Made by a program: the position numbers and the translations under genes. Shown piece by piece: positions 8,071 through 18,604 of a stretch of 64,000 nucleotides of DNA. The stretch lies in assembly GCF_001618865.1 (NCBI RefSeq), contig NZ_CP015136.1:4313001-4377000 (forward strand), given 5' to 3'. Positions within the stretch are counted from its first letter, which is position 1; each line of letters begins with the position of its first letter. The stretch is from Luteitalea pratensis (lineage in GTDB: Bacteria; Acidobacteriota; Vicinamibacteria; Vicinamibacterales; Vicinamibacteraceae). The notes under the pieces were generated by a model. It worked only from the letters and a program-made list of their open reading frames with translations. It ran no database searches and was not told where the DNA came from.

Positions 8071-10968
8071 GGCGCGCTGGTCTTGCCGTGGCGCGCGCGC
8101 CCGCGCGCCTTGCGGCCGTGGGCCACGGCGGTCCCCGCGATCGCCCCGGTCACCGTGTTGGTCACGCGGGTCGTCGAACTTGCGGCACGCGGCGGCGAAG
8201 CGCCGTTCCAGGTCGGCGGCGTCATCGCCCGACGCCGGGCCAAGGCGGCTCCACGCCGCCCGGGCAACACGGACTGTCTCCTGCGCGGCACGTCGCTTCG
8301 TCTGATCGTCGACACGCCCACCGATGGTGTTGGACGCCAGCGCCTCCTTCAGCATCGTCGCCAGCGCGGCGGCCGGGGCCACCTGCACTGATGCCTGTGG
8401 TGACGACAGCGGCGACCCGAGCTGCTCCACCTGGGTCACCAATTCGGTCATCCGTGTCCGCGTCACCTCCGGATCGAACGCCGAACGGCGGAACGTCTCG
8501 GGGTAGCGTTCGAGCAGCGCCTGCGACGCGGTCGCGAATCGATCCTGCATCGGGCGGACGATGTCGCGTGGCAGCGGCGGACCGTTCCGCCACGTGTGCC
8601 AGGCCGCTTCGGCGCGGGCGAGCACGGGCGGGCCCTCGGTGCCCTCCTCGGCGGCCAGCGCTTCGAAATCGATCAGCGCCTGCTCGCGGGTGGCGCGACG
8701 GGTATCGAACTCCGCCTCATGGCGATGCTTGTAGCGCTCGAAGAAGCGGTCGCAGGCAGCGCGGAACTTCTGCCACAGCTGCTCGGACTTCTGCCGCTTG
8801 ACCGGGCCACTCGCCTTCCAGGCTGCCTGCAACGCCTTGATCGTCTCGACCCCGGCGTTCCAGTCGGTCGTCTCGGCGATCACTTCGGCCTGGGCGATGA
8901 GGTCCTCCTTCACGGCCTGGTTGGCGCTCCAGACGTCCTTGCGCTGCGTCAGGTCGTCCTTGCGACGGGTGAAGAACCGGTCGCACGCGGCGCGGAACCT
9001 GTTGTTCAGCGCCTTGCCCTGCTCGCCCCGGGGCGCGTGCCCGAGCGCATTCCACCGCTGCTGCAGCGCCTTCAGCGCGTCGGCGGTCTTGAGCCAGTCG
9101 GTGGACTCGGCCAGTGCTTCTGCCTGCTCGGCGAGTTGCGCCTTCTCCTGCAACACCGCGGCGTCCTCGACGGAGCGCTGCGCGTAGAACGCATCGACGC
9201 GTGTCTGGGCCGTATCGGCGCCGGCCTTGAAGCGCTGCCAGAGCGCGTCGCCTTCGGCGCCGCGTGGCCCCGCGCTGGCCTGCTTCCAGTCCTGCCGCAG
9301 GTCCTTGAGCCGCTTGGCCACGTCGGGCAACGCCTCGATCTGCGCCAGCGCCTCGATCTTCTCGCACAGCTCCTGCTGCACCGTGGCGTTGGCCCAGCGC
9401 TTCCAGTCGTCGGCGCTGCGCAGGTCGCGAATCACGTCCATCAACCGCGCCTGGACCTTCTTGAGCCGATCGACAATGGCCCCCTGGTCGTCGCGTGACG
9501 GGAGGGCACCGAGTTGCTCGGCGGTGCTGCGCGCGTCGCGCAGCGCTTGTTCTGCGTCCTTCAGCGGCAGGTTCTCGCGGGCCGTGATCGCCTCGAGGCG
9601 ATCGCACGATGCGAGCGCACGCGCCAGGTTCTCCCCGCGGGCCGCACCCTCCTGCTCGCGAATGGCGGCAGTGCGCGAGGCGATCGCGCTCTCGGCGGCC
9701 TTCACACGTGAAACCAGCACGGGGTCGACGTTCGATCCATCCTGCGCCAGTGACGTCCAACGCCTGAGCAGGTCGGCCCAGCGCTTGTGCGCGTGTGGCA
9801 GGTCGTCCATGCCGGCGAGCAGTTCGGCCTCGCCGGCAAGGCTCGCCAGTTGGGTGTGCCGCTCGGCATCGGCCAGCCGCGCCGCCAGACGGGCGCGCTG
9901 GCGCGCGATGGACGCGAGGAACCGCTGGTTCACGGCATCGCTGCCGGGCTCGTGTTCGGCGTCGAGCTCGCCCCATGCGGTCTGGGCGGCCGTGACGGCA
10001 TCCTCGATGTCGTCGCCGGCGTAGTCCTCGAGCTGCTGGCACACGTCGGCGCGACGCGCATCCTTGGCGGCGCGTGCCTCGGCCTCGGCCTGGACCGCGG
10101 CAACGTCGGCGCGTAACTGCTCGAGACGGGCCCGAGCCGCCGCCGCGGCGGCATCGAATCGGGTCTGCAAGAGCGATGGCGCCTCGTCCAGCGCGGCAAG
10201 CTGCTGCCACGCCTCGACCGCGGCATCGAGCGGCGCCTGGATGGCGTCGACGCGCGGCTCGTGCCCGAGCCCTTCCACCATGTCGCACAACCGATCGCGA
10301 TTGAGCTCGCCGGTGTGCGCCGGTGCGTCGACCGCTGCCGGCTGCTGGTCGCGCAAGCGTGTGCGCGCTCGCCGCGACACGAGCTTGTTCTTCGCGCGAT
10401 TGGCGATCTGCTCGAGCGCGTCCGCGTCGGTGAGTGACTCGAGGGCCGACAGCGCGACGTCCTTGTGCTCGCTGTTGAGGGCGACGAGCAGTCGCTCGGC
10501 CGGATCGGTCATCAGGGCGAGGGCGGCCAGGCGGATGCCCCCGCCAGCGGCCCGGCCGGCAACGCTGCCGATGAGACGCGGCGCGGAGACGCGGCGCAGC
10601 GCCGCGAGGCCCACGGCCTCCGCGTCGGTGGTCCGCGCAATCACCGCGAGGTCGCGCTCGTCGTCGAGACCAGCCAGCGCCTCGAGCGCTTCGGACTCAT
10701 CGCTGCCGTCCGTAGCGAGGTCCATCAGCAGCTTGCGCGCCTCGGCACGGACGCCTTCGTCCATGTCGCTGCGGGCCACGCTGGCGAGCGTGCCGATGTC
10801 TTCCACGCGAGCCACGGCCCGCCGGCGCACACCGGGATCCGCGTCCTCGCGGGCGAGACTGCACAGCACCTCCTGCGCGTCGTCTCCGAGCTCGTTGACC
10901 GCCTCGAGCCGGATGGCCGGGTCGGCATGCTTCCACTTGGGCTGCCGAAAGCGATCGAAGAGGGCCAT
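8068..10968 (-). CDS. Large DUF349 helical-repeat protein with N-terminal HEAT-like region
   Basis: This 966-residue, highly charged, all-helical protein has no signal peptide, so it should be cytoplasmic. Start 10968 (MALFDRFRQPKWKHAD) is the natural N-terminus; longer readings run into the promoter region of the MATE gene. Residues about 20-220 contain HEAT-like repeats (DPAIRLEAVNELGDD, DPGVRRRAVARV). The rest holds several DUF349 units, recognisable by RFRAACDRFFTRRKDD, KFRAACDRFFERYKHRH and RWNALGHAPRGEQG. DUF349 proteins have no settled biochemical role. The tail is disordered and rich in R, G and D. Its TGA is the first triplet of the inverted array at 7857-8070. Confidence 0.85.
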   Translation of the reverse strand: MALFDRFRQPKWKHADPAIRLEAVNELGDDAQEVLCSLAREDADPGVRRRAVARVEDIGTLASVARSDMDEGVRAEARKLLMDLATDGSDESEALEALAGLDDERDLAVIARTTDAEAVGLAALRRVSAPRLIGSVAGRAAGGGIRLAALALMTDPAERLLVALNSEHKDVALSALESLTDADALEQIANRAKNKLVSRRARTRLRDQQPAAVDAPAHTGELNRDRLCDMVEGLGHEPRVDAIQAPLDAAVEAWQQLAALDEAPSLLQTRFDAAAAAARARLEQLRADVAAVQAEAEARAAKDARRADVCQQLEDYAGDDIEDAVTAAQTAWGELDAEHEPGSDAVNQRFLASIARQRARLAARLADAERHTQLASLAGEAELLAGMDDLPHAHKRWADLLRRWTSLAQDGSNVDPVLVSRVKAAESAIASRTAAIREQEGAARGENLARALASCDRLEAITARENLPLKDAEQALRDARSTAEQLGALPSRDDQGAIVDRLKKVQARLMDVIRDLRSADDWKRWANATVQQELCEKIEALAQIEALPDVAKRLKDLRQDWKQASAGPRGAEGDALWQRFKAGADTAQTRVDAFYAQRSVEDAAVLQEKAQLAEQAEALAESTDWLKTADALKALQQRWNALGHAPRGEQGKALNNRFRAACDRFFTRRKDDLTQRKDVWSANQAVKEDLIAQAEVIAETTDWNAGVETIKALQAAWKASGPVKRQKSEQLWQKFRAACDRFFERYKHRHEAEFDTRRATREQALIDFEALAAEEGTEGPPVLARAEAAWHTWRNGPPLPRDIVRPMQDRFATASQALLERYPETFRRSAFDPEVTRTRMTELVTQVEQLGSPLSSPQASVQVAPAAALATMLKEALASNTIGGRVDDQTKRRAAQETVRVARAAWSRLGPASGDDAADLERRFAAACRKFDDPRDQHGDRGDRGDRRGPRPQGARARAPRQDQRA

Positions 10969-11089
10969 GACAGTACGTATCTCCGGATGGAACCCAGCGC
11001 GGCTGGCAGCCGCGCAACAGAACCGGTAGTCTACCCGCTGATCACGATGTTCTGCCACCACGCGCCTCGACGGGTCGGGGCGGTCGGGC

Positions 11090-11095
11090 TATCGT
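11090..11095 (+). promoter_or_regulatory. -10-like box before the MATE gene
   Basis: TATCGT ends 9 nt before ATG 11105 and no Shine-Dalgarno is present, so the transcript is probably leaderless or nearly so. It lies in the 136-bp gap that separates the divergent DUF349 and MATE genes. Confidence 0.35.
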
Positions 11096-11104
11096 GTAGC
11101 CGCC

Positions 11105-12541
11105 ATGCCGCCCCTCGCGCGCCCGTCGCATTTTGACCGCTCGATCATCGAGGGGTCCCTCGGACGAGCCGTCTGGCGCCTCGCCTGGCCCACCATGCTG
11201 CAGAACGCCATCGGCGGACTGCAAGGGATCATCGACCACGCCATGGTCGGCCATTTCGTCGGCTACACGGCCAACGCCGCCATCGGCGTCAGCTGGCAGA
11301 TCTTCGTCGTCGTCATCGTCTTCATCAGCTCGCTGTACGCCGGGATGGGTGTGCTGGTCGCCCGGTTCGCTGGCGCCGGTGACCGGGATTCGGTCGATCG
11401 CACCGTCGGCCAGGCCTTCCTCGTGTCGCTGGTACTGGCCGGCGGCGTGATGGCGCCGCTCGGCTACATGCTCTCGCCGCGGCTGCTGCTGTTCGTCAAT
11501 GCGACGCATGAGGTCCGGGAGGCGGCCCTGCCGTTCCTGCGGCTGATGTTTGTCGGCGGCATCGGCCTGCTGATGTTCTTCATGCTCGGCGGCGCGTTCC
11601 GGGCCGCCGGCGATCCGCGTACGCCACTGCGCCTCGGCATCCTCCTGACCGCCCTCAACGTGGTCTTCAACGTCGTGCTGATCAGAGGCGCCGGTCCGAT
11701 CCCGGCGTTCGGCGCCACCGGTGCCGCCATGGGCACGGTGTCGGCGTCACTGATCGTGGCGGTGCTCGGCCTGATGGCCATGCGATCGCCCTCGGCGGCG
11801 GTCCACCTGCCCAACCTCACCGCCCTGCGTCCCGACTGGACGCTGATTCGGCAACTGTTCAAATTCGGTCTGCCGACCGGCATCCAGGGCGTGGCGATGA
11901 ACGTGGGCGGCGTGTTCCTGCTGCGCTTCATCGGCGCCCTGCCCGAGAGCGCCAACGCGCAGGCAGCCTACGCCATTGCGTACACGCAACTGTTCTCGCT
12001 GATCACCTTCACGTCGGTCGGCGTGATGGGGGCGACCGCGGCCGTGGTTGGCCAGAACCTGGGCGCGGGCCGGCCCGACCGGACGTGGGCTGCCGTGGGC
12101 GTGAGCTCGCGCATCGCCTTCGGCGTCGCGGTTGGCGTCGGCCTGCTCTTCCTGCTGATTCCCTCGGCCCTGCTCGCGATCTTCGGCGTCAACGATCCGC
12201 TGACCAGCGCGCTGGCGCGCAGCCTGCTGCGTCACCTCGCCGTGTCCGGGCTGTTTGTCACGGTGGCGCTGGCCTATACCGGCGCGCTCCAGGGATCGGG
12301 CGACACCCGCAGCCCGCTCTACATCTCGATCGTGTCGCAGTTGCTGGTGCCGCTCGGCCTGTGCCTGCTGTTTGCGCGCATCGGCACGTTCGAGGCGGTG
12401 GACATCTGGCGCGCCATCGTGGCCGGGCACATGACCCGCTGCCTGCTCTCGATCGCCCGCTTCAAGCAAGGCAAATGGCAATGCATCGTCGTGGATCTCG
12501 GCCACCGTGTGCCGGACGCGCCGCGACCGGAGGTCACGTAA
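11105..12541 (+). CDS. MATE-family multidrug/toxin exporter
   Basis: This 478-residue protein shows twelve hydrophobic segments in two related halves, the layout of MATE (NorM-type) cation antiporters in the cytoplasmic membrane. Family features include RLAWPTMLQNAIGGLQGIIDHAMVGHF at the start, NVVFNVVLIRGAGPIPAFGATGAA at the end of the first half, KFGLPTGIQG opening the second, VVGQNLGAGRPDR in the second half and TGALQGSGDTRSP near the end (each given as family landmarks). The substrate cannot be predicted. A flavoprotein gene follows after 3 bp, so the two form an operon. Confidence 0.92.
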   Translation: MPPLARPSHFDRSIIEGSLGRAVWRLAWPTMLQNAIGGLQGIIDHAMVGHFVGYTANAAIGVSWQIFVVVIVFISSLYAGMGVLVARFAGAGDRDSVDRTVGQAFLVSLVLAGGVMAPLGYMLSPRLLLFVNATHEVREAALPFLRLMFVGGIGLLMFFMLGGAFRAAGDPRTPLRLGILLTALNVVFNVVLIRGAGPIPAFGATGAAMGTVSASLIVAVLGLMAMRSPSAAVHLPNLTALRPDWTLIRQLFKFGLPTGIQGVAMNVGGVFLLRFIGALPESANAQAAYAIAYTQLFSLITFTSVGVMGATAAVVGQNLGAGRPDRTWAAVGVSSRIAFGVAVGVGLLFLLIPSALLAIFGVNDPLTSALARSLLRHLAVSGLFVTVALAYTGALQGSGDTRSPLYISIVSQLLVPLGLCLLFARIGTFEAVDIWRAIVAGHMTRCLLSIARFKQGKWQCIVVDLGHRVPDAPRPEVT

Positions 12542-12544
12542 GCA

Positions 12545-13903
12545 ATGGTCGACGCGAACAGGCACGTGGTGGCGATTTTCGGCGGCGCGTCAGCGGGCTC
12601 CACCGCGGCCGAGATCCTGGCGGCGCGCGGCATCGAGGTCATCGTCTTCGAACAGAATCTCCGCCCGTATGGCAAGATCGAGGACGGTCTGCCGCGCTGG
12701 CATCGCGATCAACGACGCATGGAATACAAGCGCATCGACGGCAAGCTCGATCGTCCGGGCGTCCACGTCGTCCCACGCACCCGGCTCGGGACCGACATCC
12801 AGTTCGACGACGTCGTGCGATGGGGGTTCAGCGCGGTGTTGCTCGCAAACGGCGCATGGCGGGATCGGCCGCTCGATATTCCCGGCGCCGAGGCCTGGGT
12901 CGATCGCGGGCTGGTCTATCAGAACCCCTTCATCTACTGGTTCAACCATGCCCAGGAGGCGGCCTACGCTGGGCGCCGCTACACCATCCCGCCAGGCGCG
13001 ATCTGCATCGGCGGCGGACTCGCCTCCATCGACGTCGTCAAGGTGTTCCAGTTGGAGTTGTATGGCCAGGCGCTCGCCGCCCGCGGCATCGACGTCACGA
13101 TGCACGACCTCGAGCACGCCGGGATTCCCGCCACCTGCCTGAAGCACGGGATCACGGATCCCGCCGCGCTCGGCGTCGAGGACAGCTGGCTCGTCTACCG
13201 CCGCCGGGTCGAGGACATGCCGGTGGCGACGGCGCCGCCGGGCGCCTCGGCCGAGCAGTTGCTGAAGATCGAGGTGGTTCGCAAGAAACTGCTGGCCAAG
13301 GCGCAGGAGCGATACCTGTTCCGCGTGCGTCCGCTGGCGCTGCCGGTGGCCCTGCTCACCGATGACGACCATGTCGTTGGCGTCCGGTTCGTCGAAACGG
13401 AGATGCGTGATGGCAAGGCCGTCGCACGCGAGGAACGGCCGTTCGAGCTGCACAGCTCGCTGGTCGTGAGTTCCATCGGCAGCCTTCCCGAGCCTTTGCC
13501 CGGCATCGTCATGAAGGGCACGTTCTACGACTACGCCGACTGGGATACGGGCGCCTACGCGCCGGTCCCGGGGGTGTTCGGTGTCGGCAACGTGGTGACC
13601 GGCCGCGGCAACATCAAGGCGTCCGAACATCACGCCAAGGACGTCGCGCATTGGCTCACCGAACACTACCTCGGGGTCCAGGCAACCGACGTCGCCCGAT
13701 CGATTGAAGGCCTCTCGAAGGGATCCGAGGCCCGCGCGGAGGCCGCGGCAACCCAGGTGGCCGACTACGTCGAGACTCGCCCGCTTCTGGCCGCGGCCGC
13801 GGCCGACGCCCTCCTCGATCGCATCCGCGCGCGGCAGGCCGAGGTCGGCTACCACGGCTACGCGTCGTGGATGGCCACCGTCACGCCGCCAGATGCCGAA
13901 TAG
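12545..13903 (+). CDS. FAD-dependent ferredoxin/adrenodoxin reductase-like oxidoreductase
   Basis: This 452-residue protein resembles the adrenodoxin reductase/glutamate synthase small-subunit group of flavoproteins. VVAIFGGASAGSTAAEILAARG is an FAD dinucleotide-binding fold, although the usual GxGxxG reads GGASAG. The segment KIEDGLPRWHRDQR occupies the place of the GVAPDH-type motif. ICIGGGLASIDVVK is the NAD(P) site, and FGVGNVVTGRGNIKASEHHA near the C-terminus is the second FAD contact. It likely moves electrons between NAD(P)H and an unknown acceptor. The 3-bp gap after the MATE gene implies co-transcription; why an exporter and a reductase share an operon is not evident. The C-terminal 60 residues are helical. 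Confidence 0.75.
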   Translation: MVDANRHVVAIFGGASAGSTAAEILAARGIEVIVFEQNLRPYGKIEDGLPRWHRDQRRMEYKRIDGKLDRPGVHVVPRTRLGTDIQFDDVVRWGFSAVLLANGAWRDRPLDIPGAEAWVDRGLVYQNPFIYWFNHAQEAAYAGRRYTIPPGAICIGGGLASIDVVKVFQLELYGQALAARGIDVTMHDLEHAGIPATCLKHGITDPAALGVEDSWLVYRRRVEDMPVATAPPGASAEQLLKIEVVRKKLLAKAQERYLFRVRPLALPVALLTDDDHVVGVRFVETEMRDGKAVAREERPFELHSSLVVSSIGSLPEPLPGIVMKGTFYDYADWDTGAYAPVPGVFGVGNVVTGRGNIKASEHHAKDVAHWLTEHYLGVQATDVARSIEGLSKGSEARAEAAATQVADYVETRPLLAAAAADALLDRIRARQAEVGYHGYASWMATVTPPDAE

Positions 13904-14180
13904 GGCCGGCCTCCGGCCGCATGAACCCGGCCATCGTCAGGCGTCTTCGCTGACCGGCCACCGGCCTTCGTCAATCGGCTTCGCCATCGGCGTCGGCCTT
14001 CGTCAGGCTTCGCCGACCTCCCTTCGGCCTTCGACAAAGCGCTTCGCCATGCATTCGCCCTCGTGTAGCCTGTAGCCGGGCAGGCCGCAGCCCACGAGTC
14101 TGTTGTGCCCGAAGGCCGAAGGCCGATGGTCCGGGGCCGCCTGTGTTGACGAACGCCGACGACCGCAAGCCGACGGCCGA
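13904..14180. repeat. Short-period repeat region upstream of parC
   Basis: This gene-free stretch is almost entirely degenerate repeat. From about 13958 a 7-bp register can be followed (CGGCCTT, CGTCAAT, CGGCTTC ... CGGCCTT, CGACAAA), with CGGCCTT returning exactly nine units later. A pair of GTAGCCT/GTAGCCG units sits near 14066. From 14110 the units CGAAGGC, CGAAGGC, CGATGGT run in the opposite sense to the left arm. GCCGACG, ACCGCAA, GCCGACG, GCCGACA follow directly before parC. I see no gene in it. Confidence 0.7.
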
Positions 14181-14194
14181 CAATGAAACCGTAA

Positions 14195-16582
14195 ATGTCC
14201 TCTGAACCGAACCTGTTCGACCTGCCAGGCGCGCCCAACGGCGGCAGCACGCCCCCGCCTCCCACCGGTCCCGGCGAGACCGACGTCGCACTGCACGACG
14301 CGGCGCAGACGCGCTACCTCAATTACGCCCTCTCGGTCATCACGTCGCGGGCGCTGCCCGATGTGCGCGACGGCCTGAAGCCCGTGCAGCGCCGCATTCT
14401 CTACACGATGTGGCAGCAGAACCTCACGGCCGACGCCAAGCACCGCAAGTGCGCCAAGGTCGTCGGCGACGTGATGGGCAACTACCACCCGCACGGCGAC
14501 AGCGCGTTGTACGAAACGCTGGTACGCATGGCGCAGTCGTTCTCGCTGCGGTATCCGCTGGTCGACGGGTCGGGCAACTTCGGCTCGCTCGACGGCGACG
14601 GCGCCGCCGCCATGCGCTACACCGAGTGCAGGCTCGCGCGCATCAGCGACGAACTGCTCTCCGAACTCGACCAGGACACGGTGCCGTTCCGTCCCAACTA
14701 CGACGGCACACGCACCGAGCCTGTCGTCCTGCCCGCGCGCGTCCCGACGCTCCTGATCAACGGCGCGATGGGCATCGCGGTCGGCATGGCCACCAACATC
14801 CCGCCGCACCATCTCGGCGAGGTCTGCACGGCGCTGCTCCGGCTGATCGACAACCCCGAGCTGACGACGCTGCAGTTGTGCAAGTACGTCAAGGGCCCGG
14901 ACTTCCCCACCGGCGGCCAGATCCTCAACTCACCCGACGAGTTGAAGGAAATCTATCGCACCGGCAGCGGCGCGATCCGCCTGCGCGGCACCTGGGAGAA
15001 AGGTGAGGTCGGGCGCTCCAGCAAGGTCATCACGATCACCGCCATCCCGTACACGGTCGACAAGTCGGAACTGGTCACGCGCATCGCCGACCTGGTGATT
15101 TCGCGCAAGCTGCCACCGCTGCTCGACGTGCGCGACGTGAGCACCGACGACATCCGCGTCGAACTCGAGATCAAACGGGACGCCGACGAGGCGCTCATCA
15201 TGGCGTACCTGTGCCGGCACACGCCGCTCCAGGTGAGCCTGGGCGTGAACCTCACCTGCCTGATCCCGACCGAGCAGGAGGACATCGGCCGGCCCGAGCG
15301 CCTCGATCTGAAGGCGATGCTCTGGCACTTCCTGCACTTCCGCATGGAGGTCGTGAACCGCCGGCTCGAATACGAGGCCGCGGCGATTGCCAGGCGCGTC
15401 CACATCCTCGAAGGCTTCGAGAAGGTCTTCGACGCGCTCGATCGGATCCTCGAGATCGTCCGCAAGTCGGACGGGAAGGCCGATGCGGCCGCCAAGATCA
15501 TCGCGGCGTTCGGACTCGATGCCGAACAGGCCGACGCGATTCTCGAGCTCAAGGTCTACCGGCTGGCGCGGCTCGAGATCCTGATCATCCGTCGCGAACT
15601 GGCCGACAAGCGCGAACGGCAGGCCGAGATCATCGCCCTGCTCGGCGACGAGCCGGCGCGCTGGGCACTCGTGCGCAGCGAGATCGCCGAGGTGCAGAAG
15701 GTCTACAGCGACACCCGCGCGGATCGCCGTCGGACGACCTTTGCCAGCGACGACGAGGTCGTCGAGTACGACGCGGAGGCCTTCATCATCGAGGAGGACA
15801 ACGTCGTGGTCGTCTCGCGCGACGGCTGGATCAAGCGCCAGAAGGAGGTCAAGGATCCGGCGACGACGCGACTGCGCGAAGGCGACGAGATCCTGGCGGC
15901 TGTCGGCGGCAGCACGCGCGCGACGCTGGTCCTCTTCACGACCCAGGGCGGGGCGTACACATGTCGCTTCATCGACGTCCCGGCCTCGACGGGCTACGGC
16001 GAACCAGTGCAACGGTTCTTCAAGTTCAAGGACGGCGAGCGGGTGGTGGCGGTGATGAGCCTGGACCCGCGCGTGAGCCCAGGGCTGCACCCGAAGGCGG
16101 AGGGCGAGACACCACCGCGTCACGCGCTGGCGGCATCGTCGGACGGCTACGCGCTGCGCTTCAGCCTGGCGCCCTACATCGAGCCGAGCACGCGCGCGGG
16201 GCGCAAGTTCGTGAAGCTGCCCGACGGGGTCGAGGTGGTTGGCGTGGCGCAGGTGACCGGCGAGGAGACGATCATCGCCGCGACCCGGGAGGCGCGCGCG
16301 ATGCTGTGCGCGGCCAACGAAGTCAATGTGCTGTCGGGCCCGGGCCGCGGCGTTATCCTCATCAAGATCGATGGCGCCAAGGATCGGCTCCTCGGCTTCA
16401 TCGCCTCGCGCGGCGACCGCGATCTGATGGTCGTCGAGACGTCACGCGGTGCGGAGCAGACCATCAGCACCGCCAAGTACGAGGTCACCGCCCGCGGCGG
16501 CAAGGGACGCGAACTGCTGCAGCGCGGCTCGTTCACGCGCGTCGTGCCGCCGGCGCCCCAGGTGATCGGCGTCCCTGAGTAG
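14195..16582 (+). CDS. parC: DNA topoisomerase IV subunit A (type IIA topoisomerase A subunit)
   Basis: This 795-residue subunit cuts and rejoins DNA in the ParC2ParE2 enzyme that separates daughter chromosomes. [20 protein letters not shown] opens the breakage-reunion domain; [20 protein letters not shown] is the quinolone-region helix; Y142 in [11 protein letters not shown] is the catalytic tyrosine; [10 protein letters not shown] follows. A coiled coil (about 400-500) and a C-terminal beta-pinwheel of about 280 residues complete the protein. The classical GyrA box is absent from the first blade, which favours ParC; a partial RGGKGRE motif lies near the C-terminus. The ParE partner is 5.4 kb downstream on the same strand. 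Assignment as ParC rather than GyrA is likely but not proven. Confidence 0.85.
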   Translation: MSSEPNLFDLPGAPNGGSTPPPPTGPGETDVALHDAAQTRYLNYALSVITSRALPDVRDGLKPVQRRILYTMWQQNLTADAKHRKCAKVVGDVMGNYHPHGDSALYETLVRMAQSFSLRYPLVDGSGNFGSLDGDGAAAMRYTECRLARISDELLSELDQDTVPFRPNYDGTRTEPVVLPARVPTLLINGAMGIAVGMATNIPPHHLGEVCTALLRLIDNPELTTLQLCKYVKGPDFPTGGQILNSPDELKEIYRTGSGAIRLRGTWEKGEVGRSSKVITITAIPYTVDKSELVTRIADLVISRKLPPLLDVRDVSTDDIRVELEIKRDADEALIMAYLCRHTPLQVSLGVNLTCLIPTEQEDIGRPERLDLKAMLWHFLHFRMEVVNRRLEYEAAAIARRVHILEGFEKVFDALDRILEIVRKSDGKADAAAKIIAAFGLDAEQADAILELKVYRLARLEILIIRRELADKRERQAEIIALLGDEPARWALVRSEIAEVQKVYSDTRADRRRTTFASDDEVVEYDAEAFIIEEDNVVVVSRDGWIKRQKEVKDPATTRLREGDEILAAVGGSTRATLVLFTTQGGAYTCRFIDVPASTGYGEPVQRFFKFKDGERVVAVMSLDPRVSPGLHPKAEGETPPRHALAASSDGYALRFSLAPYIEPSTRAGRKFVKLPDGVEVVGVAQVTGEETIIAATREARAMLCAANEVNVLSGPGRGVILIKIDGAKDRLLGFIASRGDRDLMVVETSRGAEQTISTAKYEVTARGGKGRELLQRGSFTRVVPPAPQVIGVPE

Positions 16583-16639
16583 CTCCCTTTGCTCCACCAA
16601 CCCATCCGCTGGCTCCGCCAAGCAGGTACGATGTCGCGC

Positions 16640-18604
16640 ATGCGCCGCCTCGCTCTCCTGCTGATGTGTGTGGTGTCGTCGGCCTGCGCCGGTACTCCCG
16701 CCGCGCCCGCCGCCGACAAGGGATGGCTCGTCGGTACCTCGAGCCGCTCGGTCCTGCCGACTGTTGACGGCGGCCACGGCTACGCCGCTCCGGAGCGCCT
16801 GCCACCCGACGCGGACGCCGACGACCCCGGCGTCTTCGCGGCGCAGTTCGATCAGGGCCCGATCACGGTCGGCAATGGCAAGGACAACGCGCACTGGGTG
16901 CGCGATGACCTGCGCGTGCGCACCCTCGCCGTGCAGCGCGCCGGGACCGATCGCGTCGTGGTGATTGCGTCGGCCGATGTGTACATGGTCTTCAGGCCGG
17001 ACGCCGAAGAACTGCGGCGGATGGTGCGGGAAGTGCTGCCGGCCGAGCGACAGGGCAAGGTCGAGGTCCTGATCCACGCCACGCACAACCACCACGGGCC
17101 CGACACCGCGTTCGCGGTCAATCCCGACTGGTACCGTTTCTTCCTCGAGCAGACACGCGACGCAGTGAAGGAGGCCGTCGAACGGCTCGAGCCGGCTACG
17201 TTGCGCGTCGCCGAGGGGACGCACTACTTCGGCGGCAGCGACCTCGGAGGCCTGCGCGTCTACGATCCGACACTCGGTGTCCTGCAGGCCCGCGCCGCCG
17301 ACGGGCGCGTCATTGCCACGCTCGTCAACTGGGCTGACCATCCGGAGAGCACGCTCAACTGGTCACCGCCCCGCGAGCGCATTGCCGCCGCCTGCAAGAC
17401 CCTCGGCTGGACGGCCGAGGCCTGTGACGCCGGAGGCCGCTACCTGACGGCAGATTACCCGGGCGCCCTGGCCCGCTGGCTCGCCCGTCGACTTGGCGGC
17501 GAAGTCATCTACATCAACGGCGCCATCGGCGCGATGGCATCGCCGCTCGACGTGCCTGCGTGGGAAGTCAGTGAGCGGACGCCGATTGGCGACGGCTACA
17601 CCCCACCGCCCAATGCCGTCCCGCCGGGCAGCGTCGGGCGAGACTTCCTCGTGCGCAACTTCCGCAAGCCGATCCTCGTGGGCGAGCAGCTCGGTGTCGC
17701 TGTCGAGGGCCTGCTGCGCGACGCGAAACCGCTCGAGCCCTCGCGCCTCGACGTGCGGCACCAGCCGTTCTTCACGCGGATGTCCAACATCGGCTTCCGG
17801 AAGCTGGCGGTGGTGAACGCGGAGTCGGGCCGGTCCAGCCTCGGCTTCAAGCCGGGAGAGCTCTACACGTGCCCGGCCTCGGGCCCCAAGACCGAGTCCA
17901 CATGCCACGACGACGGACGGGCGGTGGACGAGGATCCGGTGGTCGGCCCGATTCGCAAGGGAGACCACACGCGGAGCGCCGTCAGCCTCCTGCAGATCGG
18001 CGAGCTGACGTTGGCGTTCCTGCCTGGTGAGGTGCCGGGCGAACTCGTGATCGGCTTACCGAAAGGCATCAAGGCCACGCCGGAGCGATGGGCGGACGAA
18101 ACACCATCGGCCCACACGCCGCCGGATCAGATCACGACGCCAGGCTACGTGAAGCGATTGCTACCGGGCACGTGGACGTGGGCCGTGGGCCTCGGCAACG
18201 ACGAACTCGGCTACATCCTGCCGTTGTCGGACTATCGCGTGTTGTGCGTGGCCGACAAGCTTGGCGGTGCCGGCGCCTGCGCCAGGTTGCACCAGGCAGG
18301 TCTCATCGACTTCCCCGATGCGGTGTCGGGCGCGCGCTGCAAGAAGCTGGCGGACGACCCGGCGGCGTTGGCCGCGCTGCCGGAAGGCGCCGCGCGCGAC
18401 GCGGTCGTCGGCTCGTGCCGCTACGGGCAGGCGATGGGACGTCCGCAGGGGCACTACGAGGAAACCAATTCAGCCGGCTGGGACGTCGCGGCCGACATGC
18501 TGGCCGCAGTCGCGACGCTCACCGGCAAGAGTGACGCCACGCAGGTCAACGAGAACTTCGCCGGCTACCACCACCGATATCCACCGCCGCCGCCTCGGCC
18601 CTGA
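16640..18604 (+). CDS. Neutral/alkaline ceramidase-like lipoprotein
   Basis: This 654-residue protein belongs to the neutral/alkaline non-lysosomal ceramidase-related group; the family cleaves the amide of ceramides, but many bacterial members are uncharacterised. MRRLALLLMCVVSSAC is a lipoprotein-type signal, so it should be anchored in the envelope. ATHNHHGPD is the zinc-binding histidine motif, VNWADHPES gives another histidine, and LGNDELGYILP is the C-terminal family block. The ATG at 16640 is preferred over 16631 because TACGAT (16627-16632) lies 7 nt before it and no Shine-Dalgarno is seen. It follows parC by about 57 bp. A proline-rich tail ends the protein. Confidence 0.7.
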   Translation: MRRLALLLMCVVSSACAGTPAAPAADKGWLVGTSSRSVLPTVDGGHGYAAPERLPPDADADDPGVFAAQFDQGPITVGNGKDNAHWVRDDLRVRTLAVQRAGTDRVVVIASADVYMVFRPDAEELRRMVREVLPAERQGKVEVLIHATHNHHGPDTAFAVNPDWYRFFLEQTRDAVKEAVERLEPATLRVAEGTHYFGGSDLGGLRVYDPTLGVLQARAADGRVIATLVNWADHPESTLNWSPPRERIAAACKTLGWTAEACDAGGRYLTADYPGALARWLARRLGGEVIYINGAIGAMASPLDVPAWEVSERTPIGDGYTPPPNAVPPGSVGRDFLVRNFRKPILVGEQLGVAVEGLLRDAKPLEPSRLDVRHQPFFTRMSNIGFRKLAVVNAESGRSSLGFKPGELYTCPASGPKTESTCHDDGRAVDEDPVVGPIRKGDHTRSAVSLLQIGELTLAFLPGEVPGELVIGLPKGIKATPERWADETPSAHTPPDQITTPGYVKRLLPGTWTWAVGLGNDELGYILPLSDYRVLCVADKLGGAGACARLHQAGLIDFPDAVSGARCKKLADDPAALAALPEGAARDAVVGSCRYGQAMGRPQGHYEETNSAGWDVAADMLAAVATLTGKSDATQVNENFAGYHHRYPPPPPRP